DNA from: Westiellopsis prolifica IICB1
Lineage (GTDB): Bacteria > Cyanobacteriota > Cyanobacteriia > Cyanobacteriales > Nostocaceae
Reading direction: 5' to 3'
DNA length: 64,000 bases
Assembly: GCF_004323185.1 (NCBI RefSeq)
Contig: NZ_NAPS01000002.1
Coordinates: 1,524,983 to 1,588,982 of the forward strand
Below the pieces are notes generated by a model. The model made no database searches, was not told the origin of the DNA, and saw only the letters and a list, made by a program, of their open reading frames with translations. The position numbers and the translations under genes are program-made. Below are positions 28,242 through 36,976 of the stretch, piece after piece (position 1 is the first letter of the stretch; the number at the start of each line of letters is the position of its first letter).

Positions 28242-28544
28242 AAATTATGATTGGCAGTTAATCATAGCTGTTCTGAAATGGGATCTTTCAAGTAATTAGC
28301 TTAAATAATATACAGTCTTGTCGTCAGGACAAACAGCTGTTTCCCACTACAAATAATAGTCAAACAATTTTGGATTTTAGATTTTGGAAAATGGAAATAA
28401 CTATAATCAGAGCTACAATTAGTTATTTTTGTTGGTTGTTGTTACCGTAGGTAGCCGAGTAAAGCGTACTATGGAAAAATTATTGACAACGAACTACCAA
28501 CCATCAACTACAAACCACCAACCATCTAGAATTACATTGTTCCT
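28242..28544. other. Divergent intergenic region, lipoprotein and yajQ promoters
   Basis: 303 bases with the promoters of both flanking genes. It includes TTTTGGATTTTAGATTTTGG and GTTAGTTGTT-like spacer words (28370-28500). No obvious operator or gene. Confidence 0.4.
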
Positions 28545-29036
28545 ATGGCTTCTACATATTCCTTTGATACAGTAAGTGATTTTGACAGACAAGAGTTGGT
28601 TAACGCTGTTGATCAAACTGCACGAGACATTAAAAGCCGTTACGACCTCAAAGATACTCAAACAACAATAGAATTGAGTGAAGAAAGTATCATCATCAAC
28701 ACCGATAGTGAGTTCACCTTAGAATCTGTACATAATATCTTGCGAGAAAAGGCTGCCAAGCGTAATCTTTCTCAAAAAATCTTTGATTTTGGTAAAGTTG
28801 AATCAGCTAGTGGAAACCGTGTTCGTCAAGAAATCAAACTCAAAAAAGGTATCACTCAAGAAATTGCCAAGCAAATTTCTAAGTTAATTCGTGATGAATT
28901 TAAAAAGGTGCAAGCTTCAATACAAGGTGATGCTGTGCGTGTCAGCGCTAAAAGTAAAGATGAATTGCAAACCGTCATTCAACGTTTAAAACAAGAAGAC
29001 TTTCCTGTGGCTTTGCAATTTACCAATTATCGGTAA
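28545..29036 (+). CDS. yajQ: YajQ family nucleotide-binding protein
   Basis: A 163-aa YajQ (DUF520) protein made of two ferredoxin-like domains. Signatures are [20 protein letters not shown] (residues 9-28), the LRQKL-like [15 protein letters not shown], and [19 protein letters not shown], with [20 protein letters not shown] at the end. Family members bind nucleotides, RNA or cyclic di-GMP and act in regulation. Complete and of normal length; stands alone. Confidence 0.93.
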   Translation: MASTYSFDTVSDFDRQELVNAVDQTARDIKSRYDLKDTQTTIELSEESIIINTDSEFTLESVHNILREKAAKRNLSQKIFDFGKVESASGNRVRQEIKLKKGITQEIAKQISKLIRDEFKKVQASIQGDAVRVSAKSKDELQTVIQRLKQEDFPVALQFTNYR

Positions 29037-29107
29037 ATTTAGTTAGTTGTTAGTTGTTAGTTGTGAGGAAAATCAACCAACAACCAACAACCAACTAGAG
29101 ATTATAT

Positions 29108-29665
29108 TTATTTCCGAGAACCGATACTTGCTTGAAAAGCAGGACGTTCAGACAGCCGTTTCATGTAGGTGAACACACCTGGATAAGAACTGAGGTCTAG
29201 CTTAAGCATCATTGGAATATAAGCTAAGATAGAACCCACTGCAACATCAGCAACTGTAAACCCACCACCCAATAAAAATAGTTGACGTTGGAGAATGTCA
29301 TTCAGGGGAGCCATTAAACGAGGCATTTCTCGTTCACGATTAGCTTCTACAAATATCCCTGTAGCCAAGGTGGAATTACTAAACAATATCCACTGGGCAA
29401 TTTTTGCCCTTTCTTCTGGAGAGTGCTGGGTTTTACCATACTTTTCATCTAGATAAAGTAATATTGCTCCCGATTCCCACAGTTGCAAATCACCATCAGT
29501 AATTGCTGGTACTTTCCCCATTGGGTTAATTGCTAAATATGTTGGTTGACGATGTTCTCCAGCCTGCATGTCTAGCATGACATATTCGTAGGGAAGCCCT
29601 AACTCCTCAAGATACCATTGAACAATTGAAGCGCGACTACGAGCGCCACCGTAAAGTTTAAGCAT
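29108..29665 (-). CDS. Glutathione S-transferase family protein
   Basis: A 185-aa GST. The thioredoxin-like N-terminal domain (MLKLYGGARSRASIVQWYLEELGLPYE) holds the likely glutathione-activating Ser; the loop NPMGKVPAI with cis-Pro and QLWESGAILLYL follow. The C-terminal helical domain ends with ADVAVGSILAYIPMML. The ATG at 29665 is preferred: the upstream in-frame TTG lies in a heptanucleotide repeat and so adds repeat-encoded residues. The gene could be a detoxification enzyme; substrate unknown. Confidence 0.85.
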   Translation of the reverse strand: MLKLYGGARSRASIVQWYLEELGLPYEYVMLDMQAGEHRQPTYLAINPMGKVPAITDGDLQLWESGAILLYLDEKYGKTQHSPEERAKIAQWILFSNSTLATGIFVEANREREMPRLMAPLNDILQRQLFLLGGGFTVADVAVGSILAYIPMMLKLDLSSYPGVFTYMKRLSERPAFQASIGSRK

Positions 29666-29683
29666 AGATGATGTTAATTTTTG

Positions 29684-29767
29684 GTCAAGTGTCAAGTGTC
29701 AAGGGTCAAATGTCAAGGGTCAAGGGTCAAAGGTCAAGGGTCAAGTGTCAAGTGTCAAGTGTCAAGT
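29684..29767. repeat. Heptanucleotide tandem repeat (GTCAAGT), about 12 copies
   Basis: Twelve consecutive 7-bp units, GTCAAGT or GTCAAGG with one GTCAAAT and one GTCAAAG, just upstream of the GST gene. This is a short tandemly repeated repetitive (STRR) sequence of the kind known from heterocystous cyanobacteria. Confidence 0.93.
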
Positions 29768-29855
29768 GTCATTAGGTATTGGAAAGAGACTTGTTAAATA
29801 ATTCTCCCTTGTCCCCCTTGTCCCCCGCTCCCCGCTCCCCGCTCCCCGATCCCCA

Positions 29856-30320
29856 TCAAAGAATCTTATGAGTGTGAGAGTGCTGTTTGACGTTGTCTTC
29901 TTTGGTGACAACTCGAGCTGCGTTCAGTACGCGTTTGCGTTCGGTAGAATATTGAAAATCTGTGTAGGTAGTGCCGATGGGAATCAAGGATTTTGCATTT
30001 TCCTTGCGCTTGTAGGTGCGAGCAGCTGCAATAGTGCGTTGCAAAAATTCATCACTAAACTGAGCTGTTTGGGGAAAATTAGTTGGTTTTTGTAGTGTAT
30101 CACCATCCACAATATTTCCTAAAGTTGTGGCATAAGCAAGTTTGTAGGAAGTGGGAATTCCTTTGACAAGGGCTTCTAAAGCGGCTGAGGGAATAGGTTC
30201 GATGACTTCGACTTGATGAACTTCTCCGTCTTCTTTGACAAAACAGGTAGCTAAACCGATGACGATGTAATCCTCGGTTGTGAGATCAGGTGCATTAGGA
30301 TAAGAAGTTGCTGTTGGCAT
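29856..30320 (-). CDS. Conserved cyanobacterial protein of unknown function
   Basis: A 154-aa protein with no recognised domain. It is soluble, with a conserved-looking block TTEDYIVIGLATCFVKEDGE and IEPIPSAALEALVKGIPTSY, then a basic segment AARTYKRKENAKSLIP, and it ends in a His-rich tail (KQHSHTHKIL). The ATG at 30320 is used because an upstream TTG adds only MNLLFCKQFL. It stands upstream of the GST gene on the same strand, with a repeat-rich gap of about 190 bases. Confidence 0.65.
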   Translation of the reverse strand: MPTATSYPNAPDLTTEDYIVIGLATCFVKEDGEVHQVEVIEPIPSAALEALVKGIPTSYKLAYATTLGNIVDGDTLQKPTNFPQTAQFSDEFLQRTIAAARTYKRKENAKSLIPIGTTYTDFQYSTERKRVLNAARVVTKEDNVKQHSHTHKIL

Positions 30321-30648
30321 AAGAAATTGTTTGCAAAACAATAGATTCAATTAAAAAATCTGAAGGATTTGTTGGCATTCTAGCAAGTTGTTGCTCCTGC
30401 CACTTGACTAGTCTGCTGGATTAATATTTGCTGTTTTCTGGAATTGAACTTGAGGATGAAGTATCTACTCTTAAATTCAAGGCTTAATTTAAATATGAAG
30501 TTACTCATCGTGTATTGGTGGGTAATATTCATATATGGTGTTTATATATGTACTCATAGACACCTTAGTAAGTGACACAGGGGCAGAACCACAACCACTG
30601 CAAAAATTATAAGTTGATTCACAGAGCCAGCAGCTCAGGCAGGAAGAT
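30321..30648. other. Divergent intergenic region upstream of the TPR gene
   Basis: 328 AT-rich bases with the promoters of the two flanking divergent genes. No repeat or RNA element was recognised. Confidence 0.35.
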
Positions 30649-31362
30649 ATGAACAGCCACTCATTTTTAGCATCTGGTGAACAGCAAAATCACAGATACA
30701 CAAACGTGTTAAAAACTACCAATAATCTTCAGCAACGAGAAAATAACGGTAGCGGCGAATCTGCTTGCGGTGACGGCTACTTACGCTCTTGTGCTTTGAA
30801 GTCAGCCCAACAAGGAGACTATTGTGAAGCGATCGCACTGTTGAGTCAATTAATCAACCGTCACCCCCAAAATGCGATTGATTACAACAACCGCGGATTA
30901 ATTTATTTTCAATGCGGTGAAAGCCAAAAAGCTTTTTGCGATTACAATACGGCTTTGCAGCTCAATCCGAAATTGGTTAGCGCTTATAATAATCGAGCTA
31001 ATTACTATGCTGCTCGTGGGGAATTAGTAGCTGCGATCGCTGACTATGATCAGGCCCTAGACTTGAATCCTAGTTATGTTCGAGCATGGTTGAATAGAGG
31101 TATTACTTTGCGCGATTTGGGACAATACGAAGAGGCGATTGATAATTTTGAGGTAGCACTGCTGTTCGATCAACTAGAAAGTCGTATTTTCGCAGAACGC
31201 GGTCGAACTTATCATCTTTGGGGCGACTGGAATTGTGCGATCGCTGATTATCGTCGTGCTTTACTTTTACTACCCTCTGGGAACACCGAGGAGGAAATCC
31301 CCGGTTGGCGCTTGCGTTTACAAGTTGAAAACTGGTTTAATGAGTTAACCGAAACTCAGTGA
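30649..31362 (+). CDS. TPR repeat protein
   Basis: A 237-aa protein with about five tetratricopeptide repeats from residue 55 to 220 (for example AIDYNNRGLIYFQCGESQKA, AIADYDQALDLNPSYVRAWL, YEEAIDNFEVALLFDQ, NCAIADYRRALLLLP). The first 45 residues are polar and unstructured. TPRs mediate protein-protein contact; the partner is unknown. The ATG has AGGAAG seven bases upstream, a good ribosome-binding site. No signal peptide, so it is probably cytosolic. Confidence 0.88.
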   Translation: MNSHSFLASGEQQNHRYTNVLKTTNNLQQRENNGSGESACGDGYLRSCALKSAQQGDYCEAIALLSQLINRHPQNAIDYNNRGLIYFQCGESQKAFCDYNTALQLNPKLVSAYNNRANYYAARGELVAAIADYDQALDLNPSYVRAWLNRGITLRDLGQYEEAIDNFEVALLFDQLESRIFAERGRTYHLWGDWNCAIADYRRALLLLPSGNTEEEIPGWRLRLQVENWFNELTETQ

Positions 31363-31708
31363 ACAGTTATCAGTGAACAGTGAATAGTCAGAAAAACTGT
31401 AGAAAAGCATCTAGCCCTAAATTAAAATTTGGGCTTAAAGCTAAAGTCGGTTCAAAACCGACTAGTTAAGTTTTTAACGCATTTTCATGGATTTAAGCTT
31501 TGAGCCGAAAACTTATTTTACCGCTGACTGCATCTAAACGGTAGGGATAGAAAAGCTAATAGCTAATAGATGATAACTAGATAGCTTCTAATACAGAAAA
31601 ATTAGCTATTAACTATTAGCTGTTAACTGTTTTTTGATATACCAGATATTTATACACAGGTTATTAGTAATAAACCTAAAGAATCTAAATTTCAAGTCAC
31701 AACTCCAC
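31363..31708. other. Convergent intergenic region with two perfect hairpins
   Basis: A 346-base gap between convergent genes. AGTCGGTT CAA AACCGACT (31445-31463) is a perfect 8-bp hairpin followed by TAGTTAAGTTTTT and may terminate the TPR transcript; CCTAAATTAAAATTTGGG nearby is a second palindrome. The rest is repeat words such as AGCTAATAGCTAATAG and TAACAGTTATC. Confidence 0.5.
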
Positions 31709-32119
31709 TTAAGGAGAAGATTCTACTTGTTCAACTTCTACCGCTTTCGGCTTAATAAGCATGATTTGACGCTGATTGGGGTCAAAGCGGTATCCTTGCT
31801 CTTGCATAATGCTTTTAGCTTGGCGCGGATCAAAGTTACGGCTAAACTCTGTATTCAAGCTGTTGACTCGTGCTTCCAATTGCCTGACTTCTGTGCTAAT
31901 TTCTTGTAACTTGGCTTGCCGTGACCAGTGATATGGCAGAAGTTGTATCAATGCAGATACGGCTGCTGCTGAAATTACAATATTCACCCCGATCTTTGCT
32001 GTTGTTTCCAAGGCCATCACTTGGTAAGAACGTTGGCGCAGATGGCGTTTTGGTCGAGGAACAACTTGACGTTTTGGTGTTGGTTGTAGCGGGGGTCTGG
32101 ACGGTTGAATCGCATTCAT
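31709..32119 (-). CDS. Membrane-anchored coiled-coil protein, cyanobacterial, FtsB/FtsL-like layout
   Basis: A 136-aa protein with a proline- and arginine-rich N-terminus (about 1-35), one membrane segment (about 43-62, VNIVISAAAVSALIQLLPYH) and a heptad-type coiled coil (about 66-90, LQEISTEVRQLEARVNSLN), ending in DPRQAKSIMQEQGYRFDPNQRQI. The one-helix-plus-coil plan resembles small divisome proteins FtsB/FtsL/DivIC, and related cyanobacterial proteins are conserved; that role is inference. It is upstream of nothing co-directional within 400 bases. Confidence 0.6.
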   Translation of the reverse strand: MNAIQPSRPPLQPTPKRQVVPRPKRHLRQRSYQVMALETTAKIGVNIVISAAAVSALIQLLPYHWSRQAKLQEISTEVRQLEARVNSLNTEFSRNFDPRQAKSIMQEQGYRFDPNQRQIMLIKPKAVEVEQVESSP

Positions 32120-32511
32120 AGTATGTAAAAGAACCTCGCTGATGAAATTGATGCTGTAAACAATGCTCCAGCCCTGTTTACGGCCTTATTTAGCTGTCAT
32201 ATTACTTCATTTTTTGGAAATTGCTACACGTGTGCAGCTAGTTAAAAATAAACCTGACGTACGTACGTATTTGCAGATTAAGTCTAAACGGTACTAAACC
32301 GCAAGTTTTCAGCAAATGCACTCCGTATAGTCAGGTTGATTGGCTTTTATATCGAATTTGAAAACACGTAATCGAATTTGGCATCCCCAACATGGGCTTT
32401 TGGTTGTGCAAACTATACAACAATTCGGAATTAGGAGGGCGGAATTCGGAATAATCATTCATTCCGAATTGCCAACCGCCAATTCCGACTTGTTTTGGTT
32501 AACTCAATCGT
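32120..32511. other. Intergenic region downstream of psaM with a palindromic element
   Basis: About 390 bases. The stretch 32422-32490 forms nested hairpins: AATTCGGAAT (32443-32452) pairs perfectly with ATTCCGAATT (32461-32470), and outer GGCGG/CCGCC arms flank it. It lies just downstream of psaM and could end its transcript, though it has no T-run. CGTACGTACGTA near 32258 is a short palindromic run. No gene seen. Confidence 0.5.
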
Positions 32512-32601
32512 TTATTTGTAAAGTTCTGTTGCTAACCGCCAAGCCAGAAATCCTGGGAGCAGTGCCACAACCAGAGCGATGTAGACTTGAGTATCAGTCA
32601 T
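32512..32601 (-). CDS. psaM: Photosystem I reaction centre subunit XII
   Basis: A 29-residue membrane peptide, MTDTQVYIALVVALLPGFLA followed by WRLATELYK, missed by ordinary length cutoffs. The sequence is the PsaM signature: one helix and the WRLATELYK end. PsaM sits at the trimer-facing side of photosystem I beside PsaB and PsaI and helps hold the trimer together. GGAGG lies 9 bases upstream of the ATG. The N-terminus is two residues shorter than the usual MSISDTQVY form. Confidence 0.95.
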   Translation of the reverse strand: MTDTQVYIALVVALLPGFLAWRLATELYK

Positions 32602-32756
32602 GGTTTCAAACCTCCTAATCTCAACAAAATTTGATCAGTTCGTTTACTACTTTTCCTTGTTTTGCCAAGATTGGGGAATAGGTTGTTACAAGATGAAACA
32701 AATTAGTCAATGATCAAGGGTTGAGAGTCAAGTTTTTCTAAAAAATTTATATAAAT

Positions 32757-34040
32757 ATGGCATTTTATCTGGGTATTGACTTTGGGACATCTGGCGCACG
32801 AGGTGTGGTGATTGATCAAGTAGGGATTGTGCAGCAACAGGTACGTTACCCGTTTGAGATGTCCCCTAACGTTGATTTAGCAAATATTTGGCAGACGGCT
32901 TTATTTAGCCTGCTAGAGCAAATTTCTGGGGAATGGCGACGAGAAATTCAGGCGATCGCCATCAATGGCACTTCTTCGACTGTCTTATTATGTGATGCTA
33001 GGGGTAATCCTGTAGATGCGCCTTTGTTATACAACGATGGACGAGGTGGTGTAGTCATGGATAAGTTAAAGAGTGCAGCACCCCCAAATCATACTGTTTT
33101 AAGCGCAACTTCAAGCCTTGCTAAACTTTTGTGGATGTCACAGCAAGCTTTTTTCGCGCAAGCTAAATATTTTCTACATCAGGCAGATTGGCTAGCATTT
33201 CTGTTGCATGGACAATTAGGTATTAGCGATTACCATAACGCTTTAAAACTGGGTTATGACGTAGAAGCTTTGCAATATCCACAATGGCTAGATAAACTGC
33301 AAATTTCTATTCATCTACCAAAAGTAGTAACTCCTGGTAGTCCGATTGGTGAGTTACATCCAGATATTACTGCTAAGTACAATTTCCCCAAAAATTGCTT
33401 GGTGTGTGCTGGTACGACAGATAGTATTGCAGCATTTCTCGCCAGTGGTGCAGAGTTACCAGGGGAAGCGGTAACTTCTCTTGGTTCTACATTGGTGCTA
33501 AAACTTTTAAGCTGTACCCGCGTAGAAGATTCCAGATATGGTATTTACAGCCATAGATTTCCTTCCTTAAAAAAGGGAGAGACAAAAGAGGATTTATGGC
33601 TAACTGGGGGCGCTTCTAATACTGGTGGTGCTGTGCTGCGGCAATTTTTTACTAACACCGAATTAGAAAATCTTAGCCAGGAAATTGATGCTAGTAAAGC
33701 AAGTACTTTAGATTATTATCCCTTGTTGAAACCAGGCGATCGCTTTCCGATTAACGACCCTAACTTACAACCACGATTAGAACCACGTCCAGATCATCCA
33801 GTGGAATTTCTCCATGGGTTATTAGAAAGTATTGCCCGAATCGAGGCACACGGATATGAGTTATTGCAACAATTGGGAGCAGATAAGTTAATTCGTGTTT
33901 ATACTGCTGGTGGTGGTGCAGCCAATAACACTTGGACAGCAATTAGAGGACGGTATTTACAAGTTCCAATGCTGCGTTCTGTAAATACAGAGGCGGCGTA
34001 TGGAACAGCTTTACTGGCAATGCGAGGAATGAGAGAATGA
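32757..34040 (+). CDS. FGGY-family sugar kinase, probably D-ribulose kinase
   Basis: A 427-aa FGGY carbohydrate kinase. The N-terminal phosphate-binding loop is LGIDFGTSGARG (residues 5-16), with AINGTSST as the second motif and the C-terminal ATP loop GGGAANNTWTAIRG. The catalytic Asp is in AGTTDSIAA (about residue 222). At 427 aa it is shorter than classic xylulokinases (about 490), as are cyanobacterial SePSK-type enzymes that prefer D-ribulose; substrate is inferred from that similarity. It stands alone on the plus strand. Confidence 0.8.
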   Translation: MAFYLGIDFGTSGARGVVIDQVGIVQQQVRYPFEMSPNVDLANIWQTALFSLLEQISGEWRREIQAIAINGTSSTVLLCDARGNPVDAPLLYNDGRGGVVMDKLKSAAPPNHTVLSATSSLAKLLWMSQQAFFAQAKYFLHQADWLAFLLHGQLGISDYHNALKLGYDVEALQYPQWLDKLQISIHLPKVVTPGSPIGELHPDITAKYNFPKNCLVCAGTTDSIAAFLASGAELPGEAVTSLGSTLVLKLLSCTRVEDSRYGIYSHRFPSLKKGETKEDLWLTGGASNTGGAVLRQFFTNTELENLSQEIDASKASTLDYYPLLKPGDRFPINDPNLQPRLEPRPDHPVEFLHGLLESIARIEAHGYELLQQLGADKLIRVYTAGGGAANNTWTAIRGRYLQVPMLRSVNTEAAYGTALLAMRGMRE

Positions 34041-34051
34041 AGTAATTTTCA

Positions 34052-34312
34052 CTAATCTTCACTTGCAGGAGAAATCATCGAACCACTAGCTTCAAGTTGA
34101 GAATCCAACTGGACTTGTTCCACTGACGCTTCCATACTGGCATCAGTTACATCAGGAAGATATGTACCAAACAGTTTGTCATAGTTGGATGCAACTGCTA
34201 AAAATGCTCCACCCAAAATATAAATGGGTAGCGGTAATTGCAATCCTTTTACCCAGTCAAATAATTGTGCGATCGCAAACAACACTACAAAGCAAACGAG
34301 CCAAACTCTCAT
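34052..34312 (-). CDS. Small two-helix membrane protein (cyanobacterial hypothetical)
   Basis: An 86-aa protein beginning MRVWLVCFVVLFAIAQLFDW (first membrane helix) with a second at LPLPIYILGGAFLAVASNYD, and an acidic C-terminal tail. The ATG at 34312 is preferred over 34333, which adds seven polar residues. No functional domain recognised. It converges on the sugar kinase gene with 11 bases between stops. Confidence 0.6.
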   Translation of the reverse strand: MRVWLVCFVVLFAIAQLFDWVKGLQLPLPIYILGGAFLAVASNYDKLFGTYLPDVTDASMEASVEQVQLDSQLEASGSMISPASED

Positions 34313-34333
34313 CTTCCCATCCCCTAAGTTCAA

Positions 34334-34777
34334 ATTTTTCTACCAATTGTAACGAAACAGGTGCGTTAACGAAATAACACACCCTACTGGCGTGTCTAGA
34401 CTAAAATGTTGCAATAAATCTCTGATTCTATCTCTGTGTTCTCTGCGCCTCTGCGGTTTATTAATGCACTATTTTAGCCTTGACCGAAGAAAGGCACTTA
34501 TGCTGAGGGCAGAAGGCAGAAGGTTTAAGAAAAAATTTATACCAAAAAATTCAGTCCTCTTCATTCTGCCATTTGGTTTCAAGCCCCCGAATTTATTCGT
34601 GGAAAAGATAATAAGATTTGTATCAAGATGCGTAGCACAAGATACAAGGCGTCCTTGTTAGAAACCCCTAAATTTATTTATGGGGTTCCCTTCAGCATAA
34701 GTGCCTTCTTCCTTCTGCCTTCTCATACGCCACTACCGAATCTATCAGACCTTTGCTTTTACCTTTCCGCTTTCTAA
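34334..34777. other. Intergenic region carrying a MITE-like element
   Basis: A 444-base gap between two minus-strand genes. It starts with spacer words (GGTGCGTTAACGAAATAACACACCC and CTCTGTGTTCTCTGCGCCTC) and is dominated by the element 34485-34712. No gene. Confidence 0.55.
34485..34712. mobile_element. Putative 228-bp MITE with about 24-bp terminal inverted repeats
   Basis: The left end GAAGAAAGGCACTTATGCTG is the inverted partner of the right end CAGCATAAGTGCCTTCTTCC, with only a few mismatches. The interior has two paired segments, GCCCCCGAATTTATTCGTGG and CCCCTAAATTTATTTATGGG, and no coding frame over 60 codons. No transposase gene is near, so it is at most a non-autonomous element. Confidence 0.6.
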
Positions 34778-35674
34778 TTAAGCAAGAGTCCGGCGTAATC
34801 TGGGTTGAATAACCAGCAAAGCGACGAGAGCAAAACCCAACAATACAGTTAAAGCGCTACCAAAGGTAACGTCACCCCAAAAAGCGTGCATCACTACGCT
34901 ACTTAAACCCCAATCTTGATGGGTATAAAGATAACGAATTGGTTCAATAGCATAGCTCAGAGGATTCAGGGTAGCAATAATTTGCAACCAGTGGGGCATA
35001 AATGATAATGGAGCCAGAGCAGTACTAGCAAATAATAGCGGTAGGTTGGCAACAAAAATTACTGCTATTAGTTCAATGTGTCCGGTTAGGGTAAAAGCTA
35101 AACCTAAACTCAGAGCTGTTACACCCAAAGCGAGGAGAAAGACAATTACAGCAATAGTAGCCAAACCAGCAATATCTGGTACTCCTGCACCTAGAAATCC
35201 TGCGGCTGCCACAATCACGGCTGCTTGTAGTAAACTTTGGCTAATGATAAAGATTGCTGAAGCCAAGACAATTGAATATCTTGATGCTAAAGGAGCTACT
35301 AACAACCGATTCAAAAAGCCAAATTCACGGTCAAACATGACTGGTAAACCAGCATTTAGCGCTCCACCAAAGGCAGTAAAAACAATAATACCAGCACTGA
35401 GAAATTGGGCGTAATTTGTCGTACTGCCAAAAATTCCTTTAGGTGCGTTTTGAAATAAAGCGCCAAATAGCACTAACCACATTACAGGTTGAATAATACC
35501 TGCTAGTAAGGTAGAAGGACGCCGTTGCAGTTGAATAAACAAGCGACGTGTCAAAGCTAAAGTTTCTTGAACTAACTCACCAAAAAAATTAGGAGTTGTA
35601 TCAGTGTGAACTTGTGGTGCAGCCACTTGCTGCCATTTGATATCTGATTTGGGGGGTATAACAGTACCACTCAT
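34778..35674 (-). CDS. ABC-2 type transporter permease (DrrB-like)
   Basis: A 298-aa permease with six predicted membrane helices and the ABC-2 signature region RRPSTLLAGIIQPVMWLVLF and FDREFGFLNRLLVAPLASR. It pairs with the ATPase upstream to form an exporter; relatives move lipids, drugs or antibiotics. The ATG at 35674 (MSGTVIPPKS) is chosen because an upstream start would run through the repeat-encoded SKIQNLKSKI. Substrate unknown. Confidence 0.87.
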   Translation of the reverse strand: MSGTVIPPKSDIKWQQVAAPQVHTDTTPNFFGELVQETLALTRRLFIQLQRRPSTLLAGIIQPVMWLVLFGALFQNAPKGIFGSTTNYAQFLSAGIIVFTAFGGALNAGLPVMFDREFGFLNRLLVAPLASRYSIVLASAIFIISQSLLQAAVIVAAAGFLGAGVPDIAGLATIAVIVFLLALGVTALSLGLAFTLTGHIELIAVIFVANLPLLFASTALAPLSFMPHWLQIIATLNPLSYAIEPIRYLYTHQDWGLSSVVMHAFWGDVTFGSALTVLLGFALVALLVIQPRLRRTLA

Positions 35675-35756
35675 ATCAATTTTGGATTTTAGATTTTGGA
35701 TTTTGGATTGGAAATTGTTAGTGGTTAGTAAAACAACAAACAACAAACCACAAAAC

Positions 35757-36776
35757 TTATCTCATATTCTGCTTTTTCTCTGCTTTGAGGTCACGATTTC
35801 CCAAAGCTGCTAGTTCTGCATCCATGAGGGTGCGTCCTGTGGCAGCGAGATAAACATCGTCTAAACTAGGACGAGATTGAGAAATACCAAACACAGGTAG
35901 TCCAACATGGTTTAGGGATTGCTGGATAGTAATCAAAGCATCATTTTGTGGTGTAACCACCAAGTTGAGAGAATTTCCTTGAGCGTTGTTGATGATAACT
36001 TCTTGTACAAATGACAAGGGTTCAAGTAAATTTTTGGCTTTTTCTGCTTCTTCTGGGGGTGTAAATTCGCGGATACGCAGGGTGATGCGATCGCCTCCCA
36101 CTTGATCTTTTAATTGTGATGGTGTACCACTGGCAATGACTACGCCTTTGTCAATAATCGCGACGCGATCAGCTAAAGCATCTATTTCTTCTAAATAATG
36201 GCTGGTGATCACTACACTGGTTCCTGCTTCGCGTAATTTACGCAGGAATTCCCAGACAATAAAACGGCTTTCTATATCTAACCCTACTGTTGGCTCATCT
36301 AAAACTAATACATCTGGTGCATGTACTAACCCAGCTGCCAAATCTAGGCGTTTACGTAAACCACCAGAGTATGTACGAGTCTTTTTATCTGCGTATTCCT
36401 GCAAACCGAGTAAATCTAGTACCATCTCAACGCGCTGTTTGATCACCGCCGCGTTTAAATGATAAAGTGCCGCTTGCAGTTGTAATAGTTCACGTCCAGT
36501 CAACATGGGATCTATAGCTACTTCCTGAGCTACATAACCGAGACGTTTTCTGGTTGCTCTGGGATTATCAATCACGGAAATACCAGATACTTCGATTTTA
36601 CCAGCATCTGGTGTGGTGAGAGTACACAGAGCGCGCAGGGTAGTGGTTTTTCCTGCTCCGTTGGGGCCAAGTAAACCAAAAATTTCTCCTGGTTCTACCT
36701 GAAAGGAAACATCATTGACGGCGACCACCGAACCGTAGCGCTTTTTGAGGTTTTCAATTAAAACGGCGGGAGCCAT
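35757..36776 (-). CDS. ABC transporter ATP-binding protein (DrrA-like)
   Basis: A 339-aa ATPase of the DrrA group. Walker A GLLGPNGAGKTTTL, Q-loop YVAQEVAID, signature YSGGLRKRLDLAAGL and Walker B VLVLDEPTVGLD, then the H-loop SHYLEE. The C-terminal extension from about residue 225 (ITLRIREFTPPEEAEKA) is the DrrA-type regulatory domain. It is upstream of the permease, separated by 82 bases containing TTTTGGATTTTAGATTTTGG repeats, so the operon was probably split by repeat insertion. Confidence 0.9.
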   Translation of the reverse strand: MAPAVLIENLKKRYGSVVAVNDVSFQVEPGEIFGLLGPNGAGKTTTLRALCTLTTPDAGKIEVSGISVIDNPRATRKRLGYVAQEVAIDPMLTGRELLQLQAALYHLNAAVIKQRVEMVLDLLGLQEYADKKTRTYSGGLRKRLDLAAGLVHAPDVLVLDEPTVGLDIESRFIVWEFLRKLREAGTSVVITSHYLEEIDALADRVAIIDKGVVIASGTPSQLKDQVGGDRITLRIREFTPPEEAEKAKNLLEPLSFVQEVIINNAQGNSLNLVVTPQNDALITIQQSLNHVGLPVFGISQSRPSLDDVYLAATGRTLMDAELAALGNRDLKAEKKQNMR

Positions 36777-36976
36777 GACAGGTAATCCCTAAATAACTAT
36801 ACAAATCTCAACAGTGTCTACTCCTATTTTAAGAGTTAGGAGCTAAGACAAACGATGAGAAAAATATTTAATTTTCATTATTGAATACGGAACGGGGAAA
36901 CGGGGGTTGAGAGAAGGAGGTATTTTATTTATTAAATCAATATGAAACAAATTGAAATGGGAGTATGTAGCACTTA

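Noticed and set aside
29666..29695. N-terminal extension of the GST gene from a TTG
   Set aside because: The extension is encoded by the heptanucleotide repeat and adds residues outside the GST fold.
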